Assembly (NCBI RefSeq): GCF_900095695.1
Contig: NZ_FMIQ01000006.1
Coordinates: forward strand, 403,793-467,792
Direction of reading: 5' to 3'
Origin: Hafnia alvei
GTDB taxonomy: Bacteria > Pseudomonadota > Gammaproteobacteria > Enterobacterales > Enterobacteriaceae
Length of the DNA: 64,000 nucleotides
Shown: positions 16,587-25,677 of the stretch, in pieces
How positions within the stretch are numbered: position 1 is the stretch's first letter
Layout: each line of letters starts with the position of its first letter
Made by a program: the position numbers and the translations under genes
Notes under the pieces: model-generated
The model's database searches: none
What the model was told of the DNA's origin: nothing
Seen by the model: only the letters and a program-made list of their open reading frames with translations

Positions 16587-17581
16587 GCAACGAAGACAAA
16601 AAAGTATTGCTCGAAGTTGCCGATCTGAAGGTTCACTTCGAGATAAAAGACAACAAGGCGTGGTTCTGGCAACCAGCCAAAACCTTGAAAGCGGTCGACG
16701 GTGTGACGTTGCGCCTGTATGAAGGCGAAACCCTAGGCGTGGTTGGTGAATCGGGCTGCGGTAAATCAACGCTGGCGCGTGCATTAATCGGTTTAGTGAA
16801 AGCGACCGATGGCCGCGTGGCGTGGCTCGGTAAGAGTCTGCTGGGCATGGACGCCAAACATTGGCATGAAGTCCGTCACGATATCCAGATGATTTTCCAA
16901 GATCCGCTGGCATCGCTGAACCCGCGCATGACCATCGGTGAAATCATTGCGGAGCCGCTGCGGACATATCATCCCAAAATGGCGCGCAGCGAGGTGAAAG
17001 ATCGCGTCAGAAATATGATGATGAAAGTGGGGTTATTGCCGAACCTGATTAACCGCTATCCTCATGAATTCTCGGGCGGTCAGTGCCAGCGCATCGGGAT
17101 TGCTCGAGCACTGATATTGGAACCCAAGCTGATTATTTGTGATGAGCCGGTTTCCGCGCTCGATGTGTCGATTCAGGCGCAGGTTGTTAACCTGCTACAG
17201 CAGCTTCAGCGAGAAATGGGGCTTTCGCTGATCTTTATCGCGCACGATCTTGCCGTGGTGAAACACATTTCCGACCGCGTTCTGGTGATGTATCTCGGCC
17301 ACGCGGTTGAGCTCGGCACCTATGATGAGGTGTATCACAATCCTCAGCACCCTTACACTAAAGCGCTGATGTCTGCGGTGCCGGTTCCTGACCCAGATTT
17401 AGAGCGCAATAAAAAAATTCAGCTCTTGGAAGGCGAGCTACCTTCGCCGATCAATCCACCATCAGGCTGCGTGTTCCGTACACGCTGCCCAATTGCTGGG
17501 CCAGAATGCGCATTAACGCGGCCGTTAATGGAGGGGAGTTTCCGCCATGCGGTTTCGTGTTTGAAGGTGGATCCTCTCTAG
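16583..17581 (+). CDS. oppF: oligopeptide ABC transporter ATPase OppF
   Basis: OppF is the partner ATPase of OppD, 332 residues. It shows Walker [11 protein letters not shown]-loop [12 protein letters not shown], signature FSGGQCQR, Walker [13 protein letters not shown] and switch His in FIAHDLAV, then the C-terminal CVFRTRCPI cysteine motif. GGAGG lies before the ATG at 16583, which overlaps the oppD stop codon and suggests translational coupling. The signature carries Cys where many relatives have Gln. It is the last gene of the operon; no U-run terminator was found after it, but a small hairpin repeat is present (17603-17622). Confidence 0.97.
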   Translation: MSNEDKKVLLEVADLKVHFEIKDNKAWFWQPAKTLKAVDGVTLRLYEGETLGVVGESGCGKSTLARALIGLVKATDGRVAWLGKSLLGMDAKHWHEVRHDIQMIFQDPLASLNPRMTIGEIIAEPLRTYHPKMARSEVKDRVRNMMMKVGLLPNLINRYPHEFSGGQCQRIGIARALILEPKLIICDEPVSALDVSIQAQVVNLLQQLQREMGLSLIFIAHDLAVVKHISDRVLVMYLGHAVELGTYDEVYHNPQHPYTKALMSAVPVPDPDLERNKKIQLLEGELPSPINPPSGCVFRTRCPIAGPECALTRPLMEGSFRHAVSCLKVDPL

Positions 17582-17602
17582 TTAGACCGCCTCACTTGCG
17601 AT

Positions 17603-17622
17603 GGAGCACAAGGACGTGCTCC
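17603..17622. repeat. hairpin repeat, partial copy of the mosaic element at 41961-42090
   Basis: GGAGCAC-AAGGAC-GTGCTCC forms a 7-bp hairpin about 22 bp after oppF. It is followed by ACCCGTG and ATAC, which also follow the related hairpin GGAACAC-AAGGAT-GTGTTCC at 42030-42049. The stem differs by a paired A:T to G:C change. Confidence 0.65.
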
Positions 17623-17816
17623 TTCAACGCTGATACCCGTGATACGTCAAGCAACTTTAATTATGACGGCGATAGAACAAGAAACACCGCGCGATTTCGG
17701 CTGATTTTCCCTCACTTGATGATTTGTCTCCCTCTCAGGCTTGAAAGCCGAGCTCGCTCTACTCATACTGCAAGCACAAGATTTTTATCTCAATTGATTG
17801 CTAAAGGATATTCGTC

Positions 17817-18167
17817 ATGGCAGAAGAAACTATTTTCAGCAAAATTATTCGTCGTGAGATCCCGTCAGATATCGTTTATCAGGACGACTTAGTAACTGCA
17901 TTCCGTGATATTTCTCCACAGGCACCTAGCCATATTCTCATTATTCCAAACCAGCTGATCCCAACGGTGAATGACGTTAAGCCAGAAGATGAAGCGGCGC
18001 TGGGCAGAATGGTCACCGTAGCGGCAAAAATTGCCCAGCAGGAAGGCATTGCTGAAGATGGCTATCGCCTGATTATCAACTGCAACCGTCATGCGGGGCA
18101 GGAGGTTTATCACATCCACATGCATTTGTTGGGCGGCCGTTCATTAGGTCCTTTGCTCGCTCGTTAA
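17817..18167 (+). CDS. hinT: purine nucleoside phosphoramidase HinT
   Basis: HinT hydrolyses AMP-lysine and other adenosine phosphoramidates. The 116-residue HIT-fold protein (E. coli 119) has the histidine triad [10 protein letters not shown] at about 99-108 and the conserved HILIIPN segment. AAGGA precedes the ATG at 17817, and the encoded [18 protein letters not shown] start is the same as in E. coli. It opens the hinT-ycfL-lpoB-thiK-nagZ run, with the same order as in E. coli. Confidence 0.97.
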   Translation: MAEETIFSKIIRREIPSDIVYQDDLVTAFRDISPQAPSHILIIPNQLIPTVNDVKPEDEAALGRMVTVAAKIAQQEGIAEDGYRLIINCNRHAGQEVYHIHMHLLGGRSLGPLLAR

Positions 18168-18221
18168 TGTCATCCTGCCGCGTTTTGCTAGGCAGAAAAT
18201 ATTCAGTTGGAGTTCACCGTT

Positions 18222-18611
18222 ATGCGATTCTCATTATCCAGATGTACATTGACGGTGATCTTGCCGCTGGCATTACTCGCAGGGTGTAGCACGCCGAGCC
18301 ACATCGCCGTCAGCGATGGGCAGCGAGTGGTGATGGATCCTTCGGTACTCACGGCAGGCGTGACGGCGGATAATCCAACCGTATCGTCGGGGGATATCTA
18401 TCCTGTGGCCAGCGCCGTGGTTAATTATGGTGAAGAGCAACAGCCTGTCACGCTGAACTACCGTTTTTATTGGTATGACGCCAAAGGTCTGGATATCTTC
18501 CCACACGAACCACCGCGGACGATTAAGCTAAACCCAGGCCAAGAAGTGCGTCTGGAATCCACCAGCGCGAATACCCGAGCAAAACAGGTACGTCTCTACC
18601 TCTATCTATAA
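18222..18611 (+). CDS. ycfL: YcfL, DUF1425 lipoprotein
   Basis: A 129-residue predicted lipoprotein. The signal ends in the lipobox LLAGC with the lipidated Cys at position 22 when the ATG at 18222 is used; TTGGAGTT stands before it. The DUF1425 body contains VNYGEEQQPVTLNYRFYWYD and ends in a beta-rich stretch. The function is not established. It lies between hinT and lpoB, 28 nt before lpoB's start region, so the three are probably co-transcribed. Confidence 0.92.
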   Translation: MRFSLSRCTLTVILPLALLAGCSTPSHIAVSDGQRVVMDPSVLTAGVTADNPTVSSGDIYPVASAVVNYGEEQQPVTLNYRFYWYDAKGLDIFPHEPPRTIKLNPGQEVRLESTSANTRAKQVRLYLYL

Positions 18612-18641
18612 ATTAAGCCACAACCTCATGGGAGAGGGATG

Positions 18642-19241
18642 ATGAAGAAGCTTTTAGGTGTGACATTCGCGGCGATGGTGCTGGCGGGTTGTCAAACGAT
18701 CACTCAACAAGGTAGTGAAACCACCACCGAACCAGAAAAGCCAACGCAAACACAGCCGCCGGTGACGGCACCGACCACACCGCCCGAACAGCCACCGGTG
18801 ACTACGGTGCCAACGCCGCCGAAGGTACAAAGCTTCAACTGGAGCGCTAGTCTAACGCCGCTGATTAATCAGATGCTAGGCTCGCCAGACGTCACCGCGG
18901 GCAGCGTTTTGCTGGTGGATAACGTGCAAAACCAAACCAACGGTAGCTTGCAGGTATCAAACGCCACGGCTGAATTGAAAAAGGCGCTGCAGCAGGGCAA
19001 TAAATTTACGCTGGTTCCCGCTAATCAGGTTACCAGTGCCAAACAGTCACTGGGCTTATCTGCCGAAGATAGCTTAGGTTCACGCCGTAAAGCGATTGGT
19101 TTAGCGCGCATTGTAAACGCTCAATACGTGCTGTATAGCACGGTAGAGGGCGACGTACAGTCACCTAAAGTGGCGATGCAGCTGATGCTGGTGCAAACCG
19201 GTGAGATTATCTGGTCTGGCAATGGGGCCGTGACACGCTGA
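18642..19241 (+). CDS. lpoB: LpoB, outer-membrane lipoprotein activator of PBP1b
   Basis: LpoB reaches from the outer membrane through the peptidoglycan and activates the synthase PBP1b (MrcB). The 199-residue product has a lipobox LAGC near residue 16, then a long Pro/Thr/Gln-rich disordered linker (about 25-65) suited to crossing the periplasm. The globular domain (from about 70) contains TAGSVLLVDNV and QLMLVQTGEIIWSG. Two adjacent ATGs (18639, 18642) follow GGAGAGG; the second has the better spacing. The linker sequence is quite different from E. coli, as is usual for this protein. Confidence 0.95.
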   Translation: MKKLLGVTFAAMVLAGCQTITQQGSETTTEPEKPTQTQPPVTAPTTPPEQPPVTTVPTPPKVQSFNWSASLTPLINQMLGSPDVTAGSVLLVDNVQNQTNGSLQVSNATAELKKALQQGNKFTLVPANQVTSAKQSLGLSAEDSLGSRRKAIGLARIVNAQYVLYSTVEGDVQSPKVAMQLMLVQTGEIIWSGNGAVTR

Positions 19242-19245
19242 TTCT

Positions 19246-20112
19246 ATGTCGAATGCTTTTCACCCTTCGTTGATTTCTGTGCGGGCCGTTCTGGCCCGCT
19301 GTTTTCCATCTGTAGCACCGCATGAGTGGCAGCTTTCGCCGGTTGAAGGTTTAACCGGCGTGAATTGGAAGGCAAAACTGAGTGACGGTGTCACTTATTT
19401 AATTCGTCCCCAAACCGTAGAAAAAGCGCAACTAGGCATCGAGCGCAAACGTGAGGCTCATGCATTACAGCTAGCGGCGGGTTATGACCTCGCGCCACAA
19501 AGCTTAGGGCTGCACGATGGTTGGTTAGTCACTGAGTGGCTTTCGGGCGACGTTCTCAGCGAAACAACCTATCAGCCGCATCTGCAAGCTTTAGCCGAAA
19601 AAATCGTTACGCTGCATAATATAAAACCCTGCGGGCAGGCGCGGGATTTTCATAGTCATTGCCAATCCTACTGCCAACTAAGTTCCCACCAGCGAGTGAC
19701 GCCGCAAGGATTAAGAATTCATCAGTACTGGCAGTCTCGCCACGTCCCTCAGCCGTTGAAAATTGCCATGCTGCACATGGATATTCATCCGGGTAATATC
19801 GTTTTGACGAGTCACGGGCTGCGGTTGATCGATTGGGAGTATGCTGCGGTGGGCGATATTGCTTTGGATCTGGCCGCCATGTACCGTAGTTTCGGTTGGG
19901 AGTATGCACAGCGACGCGATTTTACTCAGCGATACGTGCGGGCCGGAGGCTATTGCGATGCGAAAAAATTGCAACAGCATGTTGAGCAATGGCTGCCGCG
20001 CGTCGATTATATGGCATGGTTATGGTATGAAGTGCGTTGGCAACAATCAAAACAGAATTCATTTCGTGAGACCGCCAATCTGTTGCTTTCACAGCTAAAA
20101 ATGGGAAAGTAG
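19246..20112 (+). CDS. thiK: thiamine kinase
   Basis: ThiK phosphorylates salvaged thiamine to thiamine monophosphate. The 288-residue protein has an aminoglycoside/choline-kinase fold with the catalytic loop LHMDIHPGNIV (about 176-186) and the metal-binding LIDWEYA (about 194-200). It starts 4 nt after the lpoB stop codon, as part of the same operon, and is slightly longer than E. coli ThiK (274). Related phosphotransferases act on choline or aminoglycosides, but the synteny supports ThiK. Confidence 0.93.
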   Translation: MSNAFHPSLISVRAVLARCFPSVAPHEWQLSPVEGLTGVNWKAKLSDGVTYLIRPQTVEKAQLGIERKREAHALQLAAGYDLAPQSLGLHDGWLVTEWLSGDVLSETTYQPHLQALAEKIVTLHNIKPCGQARDFHSHCQSYCQLSSHQRVTPQGLRIHQYWQSRHVPQPLKIAMLHMDIHPGNIVLTSHGLRLIDWEYAAVGDIALDLAAMYRSFGWEYAQRRDFTQRYVRAGGYCDAKKLQQHVEQWLPRVDYMAWLWYEVRWQQSKQNSFRETANLLLSQLKMGK

Positions 20113-20183
20113 CACAGATGCGGTATGCGCGATAAAAACACTGACGGCGTGAAATCACGCCATCACGCAATATAGTTAATATC

Positions 20184-20242
20184 TACACCCTGAATAATTG
20201 GCGTAGCCAACATGGATGCAGCTTCAAATTATGATGGGTATA
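20184..20242. repeat. internally deleted ERIC element
   Basis: This 59-bp segment starts TACACCCTGAATAATTGG and ends CAAATTATGATGGGTATA. These are the two outer parts of an ERIC/IRU repeat with the CTTACATAAGTAAG core missing. It resembles the degraded copy at 56555-56617. Its right end abuts the AAAGGAG ribosome site of nagZ. A GGCGTGA/TCACGCC hairpin lies just upstream. Confidence 0.75.
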
Positions 20243-20255
20243 AAGGAGAATCCCT

Positions 20256-21275
20256 GTGGGTCCTGTAATGTTGGATGTGGCAGCCTATGAACTGGATGCT
20301 GAAGAGCGTGAGATTTTGCAGCATCCGCTGGTAGGCGGTCTGATTTTATTTACCCGAAACTTCCATGATGCCGAGCAGCTTCGTGAGCTGGTGCGCCAGA
20401 TCCGTGAGGCGTCACGCAATCGTCTGGTTATTGCCGTGGATCAGGAAGGCGGCCGAGTGCAGCGCTTTCGCCAAGGCTTTACGCGACTGCCCGCTGCGCA
20501 GTCTTTTGCCGCAATAAATAGCGATGCAGAGGGGCGCCGATTAGCGCAGGAAGCGGGCTGGTTGATGGCCAACGAAATGATGGCGATGGATATCGATATC
20601 AGCTTTGCGCCTGTTCTGGATCTCGGCCACGGCAGCGCCGCCATTGGTGAACGTTCTTTCCATGAAGATCCGCAGATTGCGATTCGTATGGCGGAAAGCT
20701 TCATCGATGGCATGCATGAAGCTGGCATGAAAACCACGGGCAAGCATTTCCCCGGGCATGGCGCAGTCACCGCAGACTCGCATAAAGAAACGCCGATAGA
20801 TCCGCGTCCGCTGGAAGAAATCATTAATCATGATATGGTTATTTTTAACCAGTTGAATTCACGCGCTAAGCTCGACGCAATTATGCCGGCTCATGTGATT
20901 TACCCAGCGGCGGATAGTCTTCCGGCCAGCGGTTCGCCATACTGGCTGAAGCAGGTATTACGCCAGCAGCTTGGCTTTAACGGCGTGATATTCTCTGATG
21001 ACCTGTCAATGGAAGGCGCTGCGGTAATGGGTAGCTACGCTGAACGCGGGCAAGCCTCGCTGGATGCGGGCTGCGATATGATTCTGGTGTGTAATCATCG
21101 CGCAGGCGCGGTGAGCGTGTTAGATAATTTGGCGCCGATCACCGCAGAACGCGTTAGCGCCCTGTATCATAATGGTAAATTTACACGTGAAGAGTTAATG
21201 GCTTCACCGCGTTGGAAAACGGCGCATCAAGAGCTGGAGCAACTTCATCTGCGTTGGGAAGAGAGCAAAGCATAA
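20256..21275 (+). CDS. nagZ: beta-N-acetylhexosaminidase NagZ
   Basis: NagZ is a cytoplasmic GH3 enzyme that removes GlcNAc from 1,6-anhydroMurNAc-peptides during peptidoglycan recycling. Its products feed AmpR signalling where ampC is inducible. The 339-residue protein has [11 protein letters not shown], the family loop [14 protein letters not shown] with the catalytic His-Asp pair, and the nucleophile segment [10 protein letters not shown]. The start is GTG at 20256 behind AAAGGAG, as in E. coli. Its leader contains an ERIC remnant. Confidence 0.97.
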   Translation: MGPVMLDVAAYELDAEEREILQHPLVGGLILFTRNFHDAEQLRELVRQIREASRNRLVIAVDQEGGRVQRFRQGFTRLPAAQSFAAINSDAEGRRLAQEAGWLMANEMMAMDIDISFAPVLDLGHGSAAIGERSFHEDPQIAIRMAESFIDGMHEAGMKTTGKHFPGHGAVTADSHKETPIDPRPLEEIINHDMVIFNQLNSRAKLDAIMPAHVIYPAADSLPASGSPYWLKQVLRQQLGFNGVIFSDDLSMEGAAVMGSYAERGQASLDAGCDMILVCNHRAGAVSVLDNLAPITAERVSALYHNGKFTREELMASPRWKTAHQELEQLHLRWEESKA

Positions 21276-21301
21276 GCTCGACGCTCAAATGACAATAACG
21301 C

Positions 21302-21328
21302 AAAGCGGCTGAGGGTTAGCCGCTTTTT
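21302..21328 (+). terminator. nagZ-ycfP intergenic terminator
   Basis: AAAGCGGCT-GAGGGTT-AGCCGCTTTTT is a 9-bp stem with five T residues. Its U-run ends about 16 bp before the ycfP start, so read-through is likely needed for ycfP unless ycfP has its own promoter. Confidence 0.75.
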
Positions 21329-21343
21329 GGGAGCAGTGAGAAC

Positions 21344-21886
21344 ATGATTATTTATCTTCACGGTTTTGATTCCACCAGTCCGGGCAATCACGAAAAGGTG
21401 ATGCAGCTGCAATTCATCGACCCCGACGTGCGTTTAATTAGCTACAGCACCCGTCACCCTCGTCATGATATGCAGCATCTTTTGAAAGAAGTCGATAAAG
21501 TGGTTCAGCAGGCAGGCGATAGCCATGCGCTGATTTGCGGCGTTGGGCTCGGCGGTTTTTGGGCTGAGCGTATCGGCTATCTGTGCGGTATTCGACAGGT
21601 GATGTTCAATCCTAATTTGTTCCCGCAGGAAAATATGGTGGGTCAGATTGACCGTCCAGAAGAGTATTTGGATATTGCGACCAAGTGCGTTGAAAACTTC
21701 CGTGAGAAGAATCGCGAACGGTGTTTAGCGGTGCTTTCTCGCACCGATGAAGTGCTAGACAGCCAGCGTAGCGCTGAATATTTGCAGCCGTTCTATGAAA
21801 TTATTTGGGATGAGCAGCAAACGCATAAATTTAAAAGTTTGTCGCAGCACCTGCAAAAAATCCGCGCGTTCAAAACGGTTTCTTGA
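21344..21886 (+). CDS. ycfP: YcfP, UPF0227 alpha/beta-hydrolase-like protein
   Basis: A 180-residue protein nearly the same as E. coli YcfP ([10 protein letters not shown] start, [31 protein letters not shown]). It has an esterase-like fold, but the nucleophile elbow reads GVGLGG where a Ser would be expected, so hydrolase activity is doubtful. The same holds for the E. coli protein as I recall it. The function is not established. It ends the hinT-nagZ run; in E. coli ndh follows, whereas here convergent potD follows. Confidence 0.93.
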   Translation: MIIYLHGFDSTSPGNHEKVMQLQFIDPDVRLISYSTRHPRHDMQHLLKEVDKVVQQAGDSHALICGVGLGGFWAERIGYLCGIRQVMFNPNLFPQENMVGQIDRPEEYLDIATKCVENFREKNRERCLAVLSRTDEVLDSQRSAEYLQPFYEIIWDEQQTHKFKSLSQHLQKIRAFKTVS

Positions 21887-21906
21887 TGATTTTTGTTGTT
21901 TGATAA

Positions 21907-21936
21907 TTCCCGGCATCCACACAGGGAGGCCGGGAA
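21907..21936. terminator. stem-loop between convergent ycfP and potD
   Basis: TTCCCGGC and GCCGGGAA form an 8-bp stem around a 14-nt loop, midway between two converging stop codons. There is no clear U-run, so a role as a bidirectional terminator is tentative. Confidence 0.5.
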
Positions 21937-21945
21937 AGATAGAGA

Positions 21946-23010
21946 TTAACGGCCTGCTTTCAGCTTCTGGAAGTAATTTTCGTAAATTTCACTGGCGCTG
22001 CCCACGTCATTTTGCCATTCGCCATGGGCGATGGTTTCTGCGTCAGGGTACAGTGATTTATCGCCAGAAATTGATTTAGGCAACATCTTCTGAGCGGCTA
22101 AGTTCGGCGTTGGATAACCGATGGTTTTCGCTACCTGCACCGCGATCTCAGGGCGCAGCAGGAAGTTAATTAACTTCATCGCGCCTTCTGGGTTTTTCGC
22201 ATTGGCAGGAATCGACAGGCTGTCCATCCAGAAAATCCCACCTTCTTTTGGCCAAATAACCTCGAGCGGCGTTCCAGCTTCACGAGCGACAAACGCTGAA
22301 CCATTCCAAACCATGCCCAGATTCACTTCGCCTTCCATATACGGGTTGGCTGGATTATCTGAGTTGAAGGCCAACACGTTTGGCATCAGTTTTTTCAGCT
22401 CTTCATAAGCGGCTTCAATTTGTTTGGGATCGGTGGTGTTGCCCGAATACCCGAGCTTAAGCAGGGCCATTTGGAAAACCTCGCGGGCATCATCGGTCAA
22501 CAGCAGGCTGCCTTTATATTCTGGTTTCCACAGATCGGCCCAGCTGGTCACGCTTTTTGGATCAATGGCATCGGAATTAACGCCGATCGCCGTCGCGCCC
22601 CAGATATACGGAATAGAATAGTCGTTCTCTGGATCGAAAGGCTTGTGCAACAGATTTGGATCTAAGTTATGGAAATTGGTCAGCTTAGATTTGTCGATCT
22701 TTTGCAGCATACCTTCTTTACTCATTTTGGAAACAAAGTAAGTGGAAGGTACAACTAAGTCATATGCGCCGCTTTTATAGGTTTTCAGCTTGGCATACAT
22801 AGTTTCGTTGGACTCGTAGGTGGAATAAATCACCTTAATGCCGGTTTCCTTGGTGAACTGCTCAAGCAGTCCCGGCGGCACATATTCAGTCCAGTTATAG
22901 AAATAGACAGTGTTATTGTCATTTTCCGTTTTCGGCGCATCGGCAGCGATTGCGGCATTAACTCCCAAAGCCAACAAACCTGCGGCTACCAGAGGTGACC
23001 ACTTTTTCAT
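21946..23010 (-). CDS. potD: spermidine/putrescine-binding periplasmic protein PotD
   Basis: PotD binds spermidine, and putrescine less well, for import by PotABC. The 354-residue precursor has a signal peptide ending AAIAADA, then a body with FYNWTEYVPPGLLEQF, YDLVVPSTYFV and FWMDSLSIPANAKN. The polyamine-binding Trp, Asp and Glu residues of the E. coli protein appear kept. In E. coli potD directly follows potC. Here a CadB-type gene and 223 bp of spacer lie upstream of potD, so it may rely on its own promoter. Confidence 0.96.
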   Translation of the reverse strand: MKKWSPLVAAGLLALGVNAAIAADAPKTENDNNTVYFYNWTEYVPPGLLEQFTKETGIKVIYSTYESNETMYAKLKTYKSGAYDLVVPSTYFVSKMSKEGMLQKIDKSKLTNFHNLDPNLLHKPFDPENDYSIPYIWGATAIGVNSDAIDPKSVTSWADLWKPEYKGSLLLTDDAREVFQMALLKLGYSGNTTDPKQIEAAYEELKKLMPNVLAFNSDNPANPYMEGEVNLGMVWNGSAFVAREAGTPLEVIWPKEGGIFWMDSLSIPANAKNPEGAMKLINFLLRPEIAVQVAKTIGYPTPNLAAQKMLPKSISGDKSLYPDAETIAHGEWQNDVGSASEIYENYFQKLKAGR

Positions 23011-23233
23011 TCAGCGTATCCCTATAGTGAAGGTCGAAATAAAGAGAAAATCTCTATGAATCCTGAATGGAACACTTCAACAAGAACAAAACGTTTTTAT
23101 GGGAGTCGCGCCATCAGGGCGGTCATTATAGGAGCCGTGGGAGTAGGGGTAAAGGTAAAGCGGGAGGAGAAAGACATTCGCGCCGCCAATCAAAAAAACA
23201 GTGGCGGCGCAGCTAATCGAGCCAAATAAATGC

Positions 23234-24583
23234 TTAGCCTAAGTTATCGTCAGGCGGTGGATTTTTCTTGAGTTGAATTGCATAGGCTTTTTCATGTTCC
23301 CCTTGTTTGCGGGCATAGAACATCAAAATGCTTAAGCTGATGATAAAGGTGGCGGTGAGCTTGATGTTGTCAGCGCCTGACAAAGCGATAAAGCAGAAGA
23401 TACAGCCTAAGGTTGCGGCCATTACGCTCACGATATTTCTCAGCGAAGCGCCTTCCATACGAATCAACGCTACGCAGGAGTAGAAATACGGCAGCATGGT
23501 AAGCAGAACCGCGATCCCGATGAGCTCCCCAAAAATATCGGATGAGTTACTGCCTTTCGAGCTCATAAAGGTCATGAACGCCATCAACAGCGTCATTTTT
23601 ATGGCTGACAAAATAATCCCTTTGCGCGGTACGCCGTGGCTATCGACCTCGCCGTAAATTTTAGGGAAGTTACCGTCACGAGCGGCGCGTACGCCAGCCT
23701 GACCGACCAACATCATCCAAGAACCTAATGCCGCTAGGCAGGCAAACGCAGTGAAAGCAGACACCACCGGAGCGGCCCAACTACCGACCATCAATGAGGT
23801 ACTGGCGGCAAACGGTGCACCGGTTTTCGCCATCACTTCAGCAGGGAACATTCCGCTCATCACCTGGGTGGCTAAGATATAAACGATGCCCGCCAGCGCG
23901 GTGCCCAGCATGGTGGCGATAGGCACGGTACGCTGTGGGTTTTTAACTAAACCTGAGCTAACTGCCGCCGATTCCACGCCGACGAACGCCCATAGACAAA
24001 TCAAAATGCTGTGCATAACGGCTTTGCTGTCGGTATGCGTTGAGGTGTTCCAGTTTGCCTGATAAAGCGCAGGATCAAACCAATGCCAGCCGGCAACGGC
24101 GGTGCCAATGACGGGAACTAAAACCAGAATTAGCCCCAGCGTGGTTAAGCGACTGACCCAGTTACCACCCATCATATTCACCAGCGCCATGATCCAGATA
24201 ATCACAATGCTCGCGATCCCTGCGGGGATCGGGTGATTGAGCGCGGGGAAAAAGATCGAGAGATAAGCCACACCGGCCAAACAGTCGGCTAGGTTACCAA
24301 TCCAGTTGGCGTGGTAGTAAAGAACGGCGGTTTGAAAACCGAATGCAGGGCCTAATCGACCCGCATAGGCGATTGGCCCACCGACCTGCGGGTCGCGAGT
24401 CGTCAAACGAGCAAAAACATACGCCAATGACATGGCGCCGATTAGAGTAATGATCCAGCCGAAGAGTGCAATAGAACCAATTTTGGCGAGGTTCGCAGGC
24501 AGGAGCGCTATACCGCTCCCCATCATGTTTCCCGCGACGATACCGGTACAGGCAATGAGCCCGATTTTTTTAGAAGACGCCAT
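23234..24583 (-). CDS. CadB-type cadaverine/lysine antiporter (APC family)
   Basis: A 449-residue, about 12-helix basic amino acid/polyamine antiporter. It is closest by eye to E. coli CadB: GLIACTGIVAGNMMGSGIAL near the start, YHANWIGNLADCLAG, SILICLWAFVGVESAAVSSG and MLVGQAGVRAARDGNFPK. CadB exchanges lysine for cadaverine in acid resistance and takes up cadaverine at neutral pH. The frame is open 30 codons upstream, but the ATG at 24583 gives the CadB-like start behind AACGGGG. No cadA is beside it. It lies between potC and potD, so a polyamine substrate other than cadaverine (for example putrescine) is possible. Confidence 0.88.
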   Translation of the reverse strand: MASSKKIGLIACTGIVAGNMMGSGIALLPANLAKIGSIALFGWIITLIGAMSLAYVFARLTTRDPQVGGPIAYAGRLGPAFGFQTAVLYYHANWIGNLADCLAGVAYLSIFFPALNHPIPAGIASIVIIWIMALVNMMGGNWVSRLTTLGLILVLVPVIGTAVAGWHWFDPALYQANWNTSTHTDSKAVMHSILICLWAFVGVESAAVSSGLVKNPQRTVPIATMLGTALAGIVYILATQVMSGMFPAEVMAKTGAPFAASTSLMVGSWAAPVVSAFTAFACLAALGSWMMLVGQAGVRAARDGNFPKIYGEVDSHGVPRKGIILSAIKMTLLMAFMTFMSSKGSNSSDIFGELIGIAVLLTMLPYFYSCVALIRMEGASLRNIVSVMAATLGCIFCFIALSGADNIKLTATFIISLSILMFYARKQGEHEKAYAIQLKKNPPPDDNLG

Positions 24584-24675
24584 GTTAGCCCCGTTAACAT
24601 CAAGCATTAGCTGTGTTCCGTCACGGCATGCTGTCGTTTTATCGAAAGAAATCCTGGATGAATTATATGACAAAT

Positions 24676-24691
24676 TGCGACGTGGATCACA
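24676..24691. promoter_or_regulatory. CRP-like site upstream of the CadB-type gene
   Basis: On the minus strand TGTGA-TCCACG-TCGCA has one mismatch to the CRP consensus, about 95 bp upstream of the start codon. The surrounding potC-cadB spacer (24584-24897) otherwise holds only a weak TGCCGG/CCGGCA hairpin after potC. Confidence 0.5.
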
Positions 24692-24897
24692 CTTGCCCCA
24701 GCGTTAACGACAATGCTTTGAGCTAAAACAGTCTTGTATAGTAATTGCTGTAGGAATACACAATAAATATAGATCTTGGGGGCAATAAAGCGATCTGCTG
24801 TGTGAAGTTTTTATTGAGGGGCGGTTTTTTAGCGAATATTTCAATGGTTAAGCAAAGTTTACTGCCGGCCAAATAGCGACCGGCATCGTTTTTCACT

Positions 24898-25677
24898 CTA
24901 CTTATTGGCCGTTCTATCACGCAAAATAAGCTGGCTGCCCAGAACCAAGACTAACGAAAGCACCAACAGTATAGTGGCCAATGCGTTTACCTCTGGTGAA
25001 ACGCCGACTTTCACCATCGAGTAGATTTTCAGCGGTAAAATTTCATAGCTTGGCCCCGTCACGAATGATGAAACCACCACGTCATCCATGGATAGGGTAA
25101 AGCTCAGCAGCCAACCCGCAGCCACCGCCGGCATCGCCAACGGCAGGAGAATTTTTCGCAGAATTGTCACTTCACCCGCGCCCAAATCCTTTGCTGCTTC
25201 AAGCATTCGCACGTCGAAACCTTTTAAGCGCGAATACACGGTGACAACCACAAAGGGCAAGCAGAAGGTGATATGTGAGAACAGCAACGACCAAAAGCCC
25301 AAAGAGACGCCCAGCAGCATAAACAGGACTAACAGCGAAATTGCCATCACGATATCGGGCGACATCATCACCACGAAAAGCATCCCGCTAACAAACGGCT
25401 TGCCACGGAATCGGTAACGGAAAAGCGCCACCGCCGTTAACGAGCCAATGAGCGTGGCAAAAGTGGCAGAAAGGACGGCCATGGTGATGGAATGCCCAGC
25501 CGCTTGCAGCAGGCTATCATTGTTCATCAACGTGCTGTACCAATCAAAGGTGAAGCCTTTCCAATTGATGCCAAACCGCGAACTATTAAATGAGTTAGCG
25601 ATCAGAATAATAATAGGGATATATAAATAGGCGTAGACGATGGACATAAATCCACCGCGCAGCAGGCGTCCGATCAT
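24898..25677 (-). CDS. potC: spermidine/putrescine ABC permease PotC
   Basis: PotC is the second membrane subunit of the polyamine importer, 259 residues (E. coli 264). It starts [20 protein letters not shown], has about six membrane segments, the EAA loop LEAAKDLGAGEVTILRKILL and the conserved FTLSMDDVVVSSFVTGP. Its ATG overlaps the potB stop codon by 4 nt. In E. coli it is followed directly by potD; here 314 bp and the CadB-type gene follow. Confidence 0.96.
   Translation of the reverse strand: MIGRLLRGGFMSIVYAYLYIPIIILIANSFNSSRFGINWKGFTFDWYSTLMNNDSLLQAAGHSITMAVLSATFATLIGSLTAVALFRYRFRGKPFVSGMLFVVMMSPDIVMAISLLVLFMLLGVSLGFWSLLFSHITFCLPFVVVTVYSRLKGFDVRMLEAAKDLGAGEVTILRKILLPLAMPAVAAGWLLSFTLSMDDVVVSSFVTGPSYEILPLKIYSMVKVGVSPEVNALATILLVLSLVLVLGSQLILRDRTANK

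Noticed and set aside
17506..17892. Open frame spanning the end of oppF and the start of hinT
   Set aside because: It overlaps two conserved genes in another frame and has no ribosome site.
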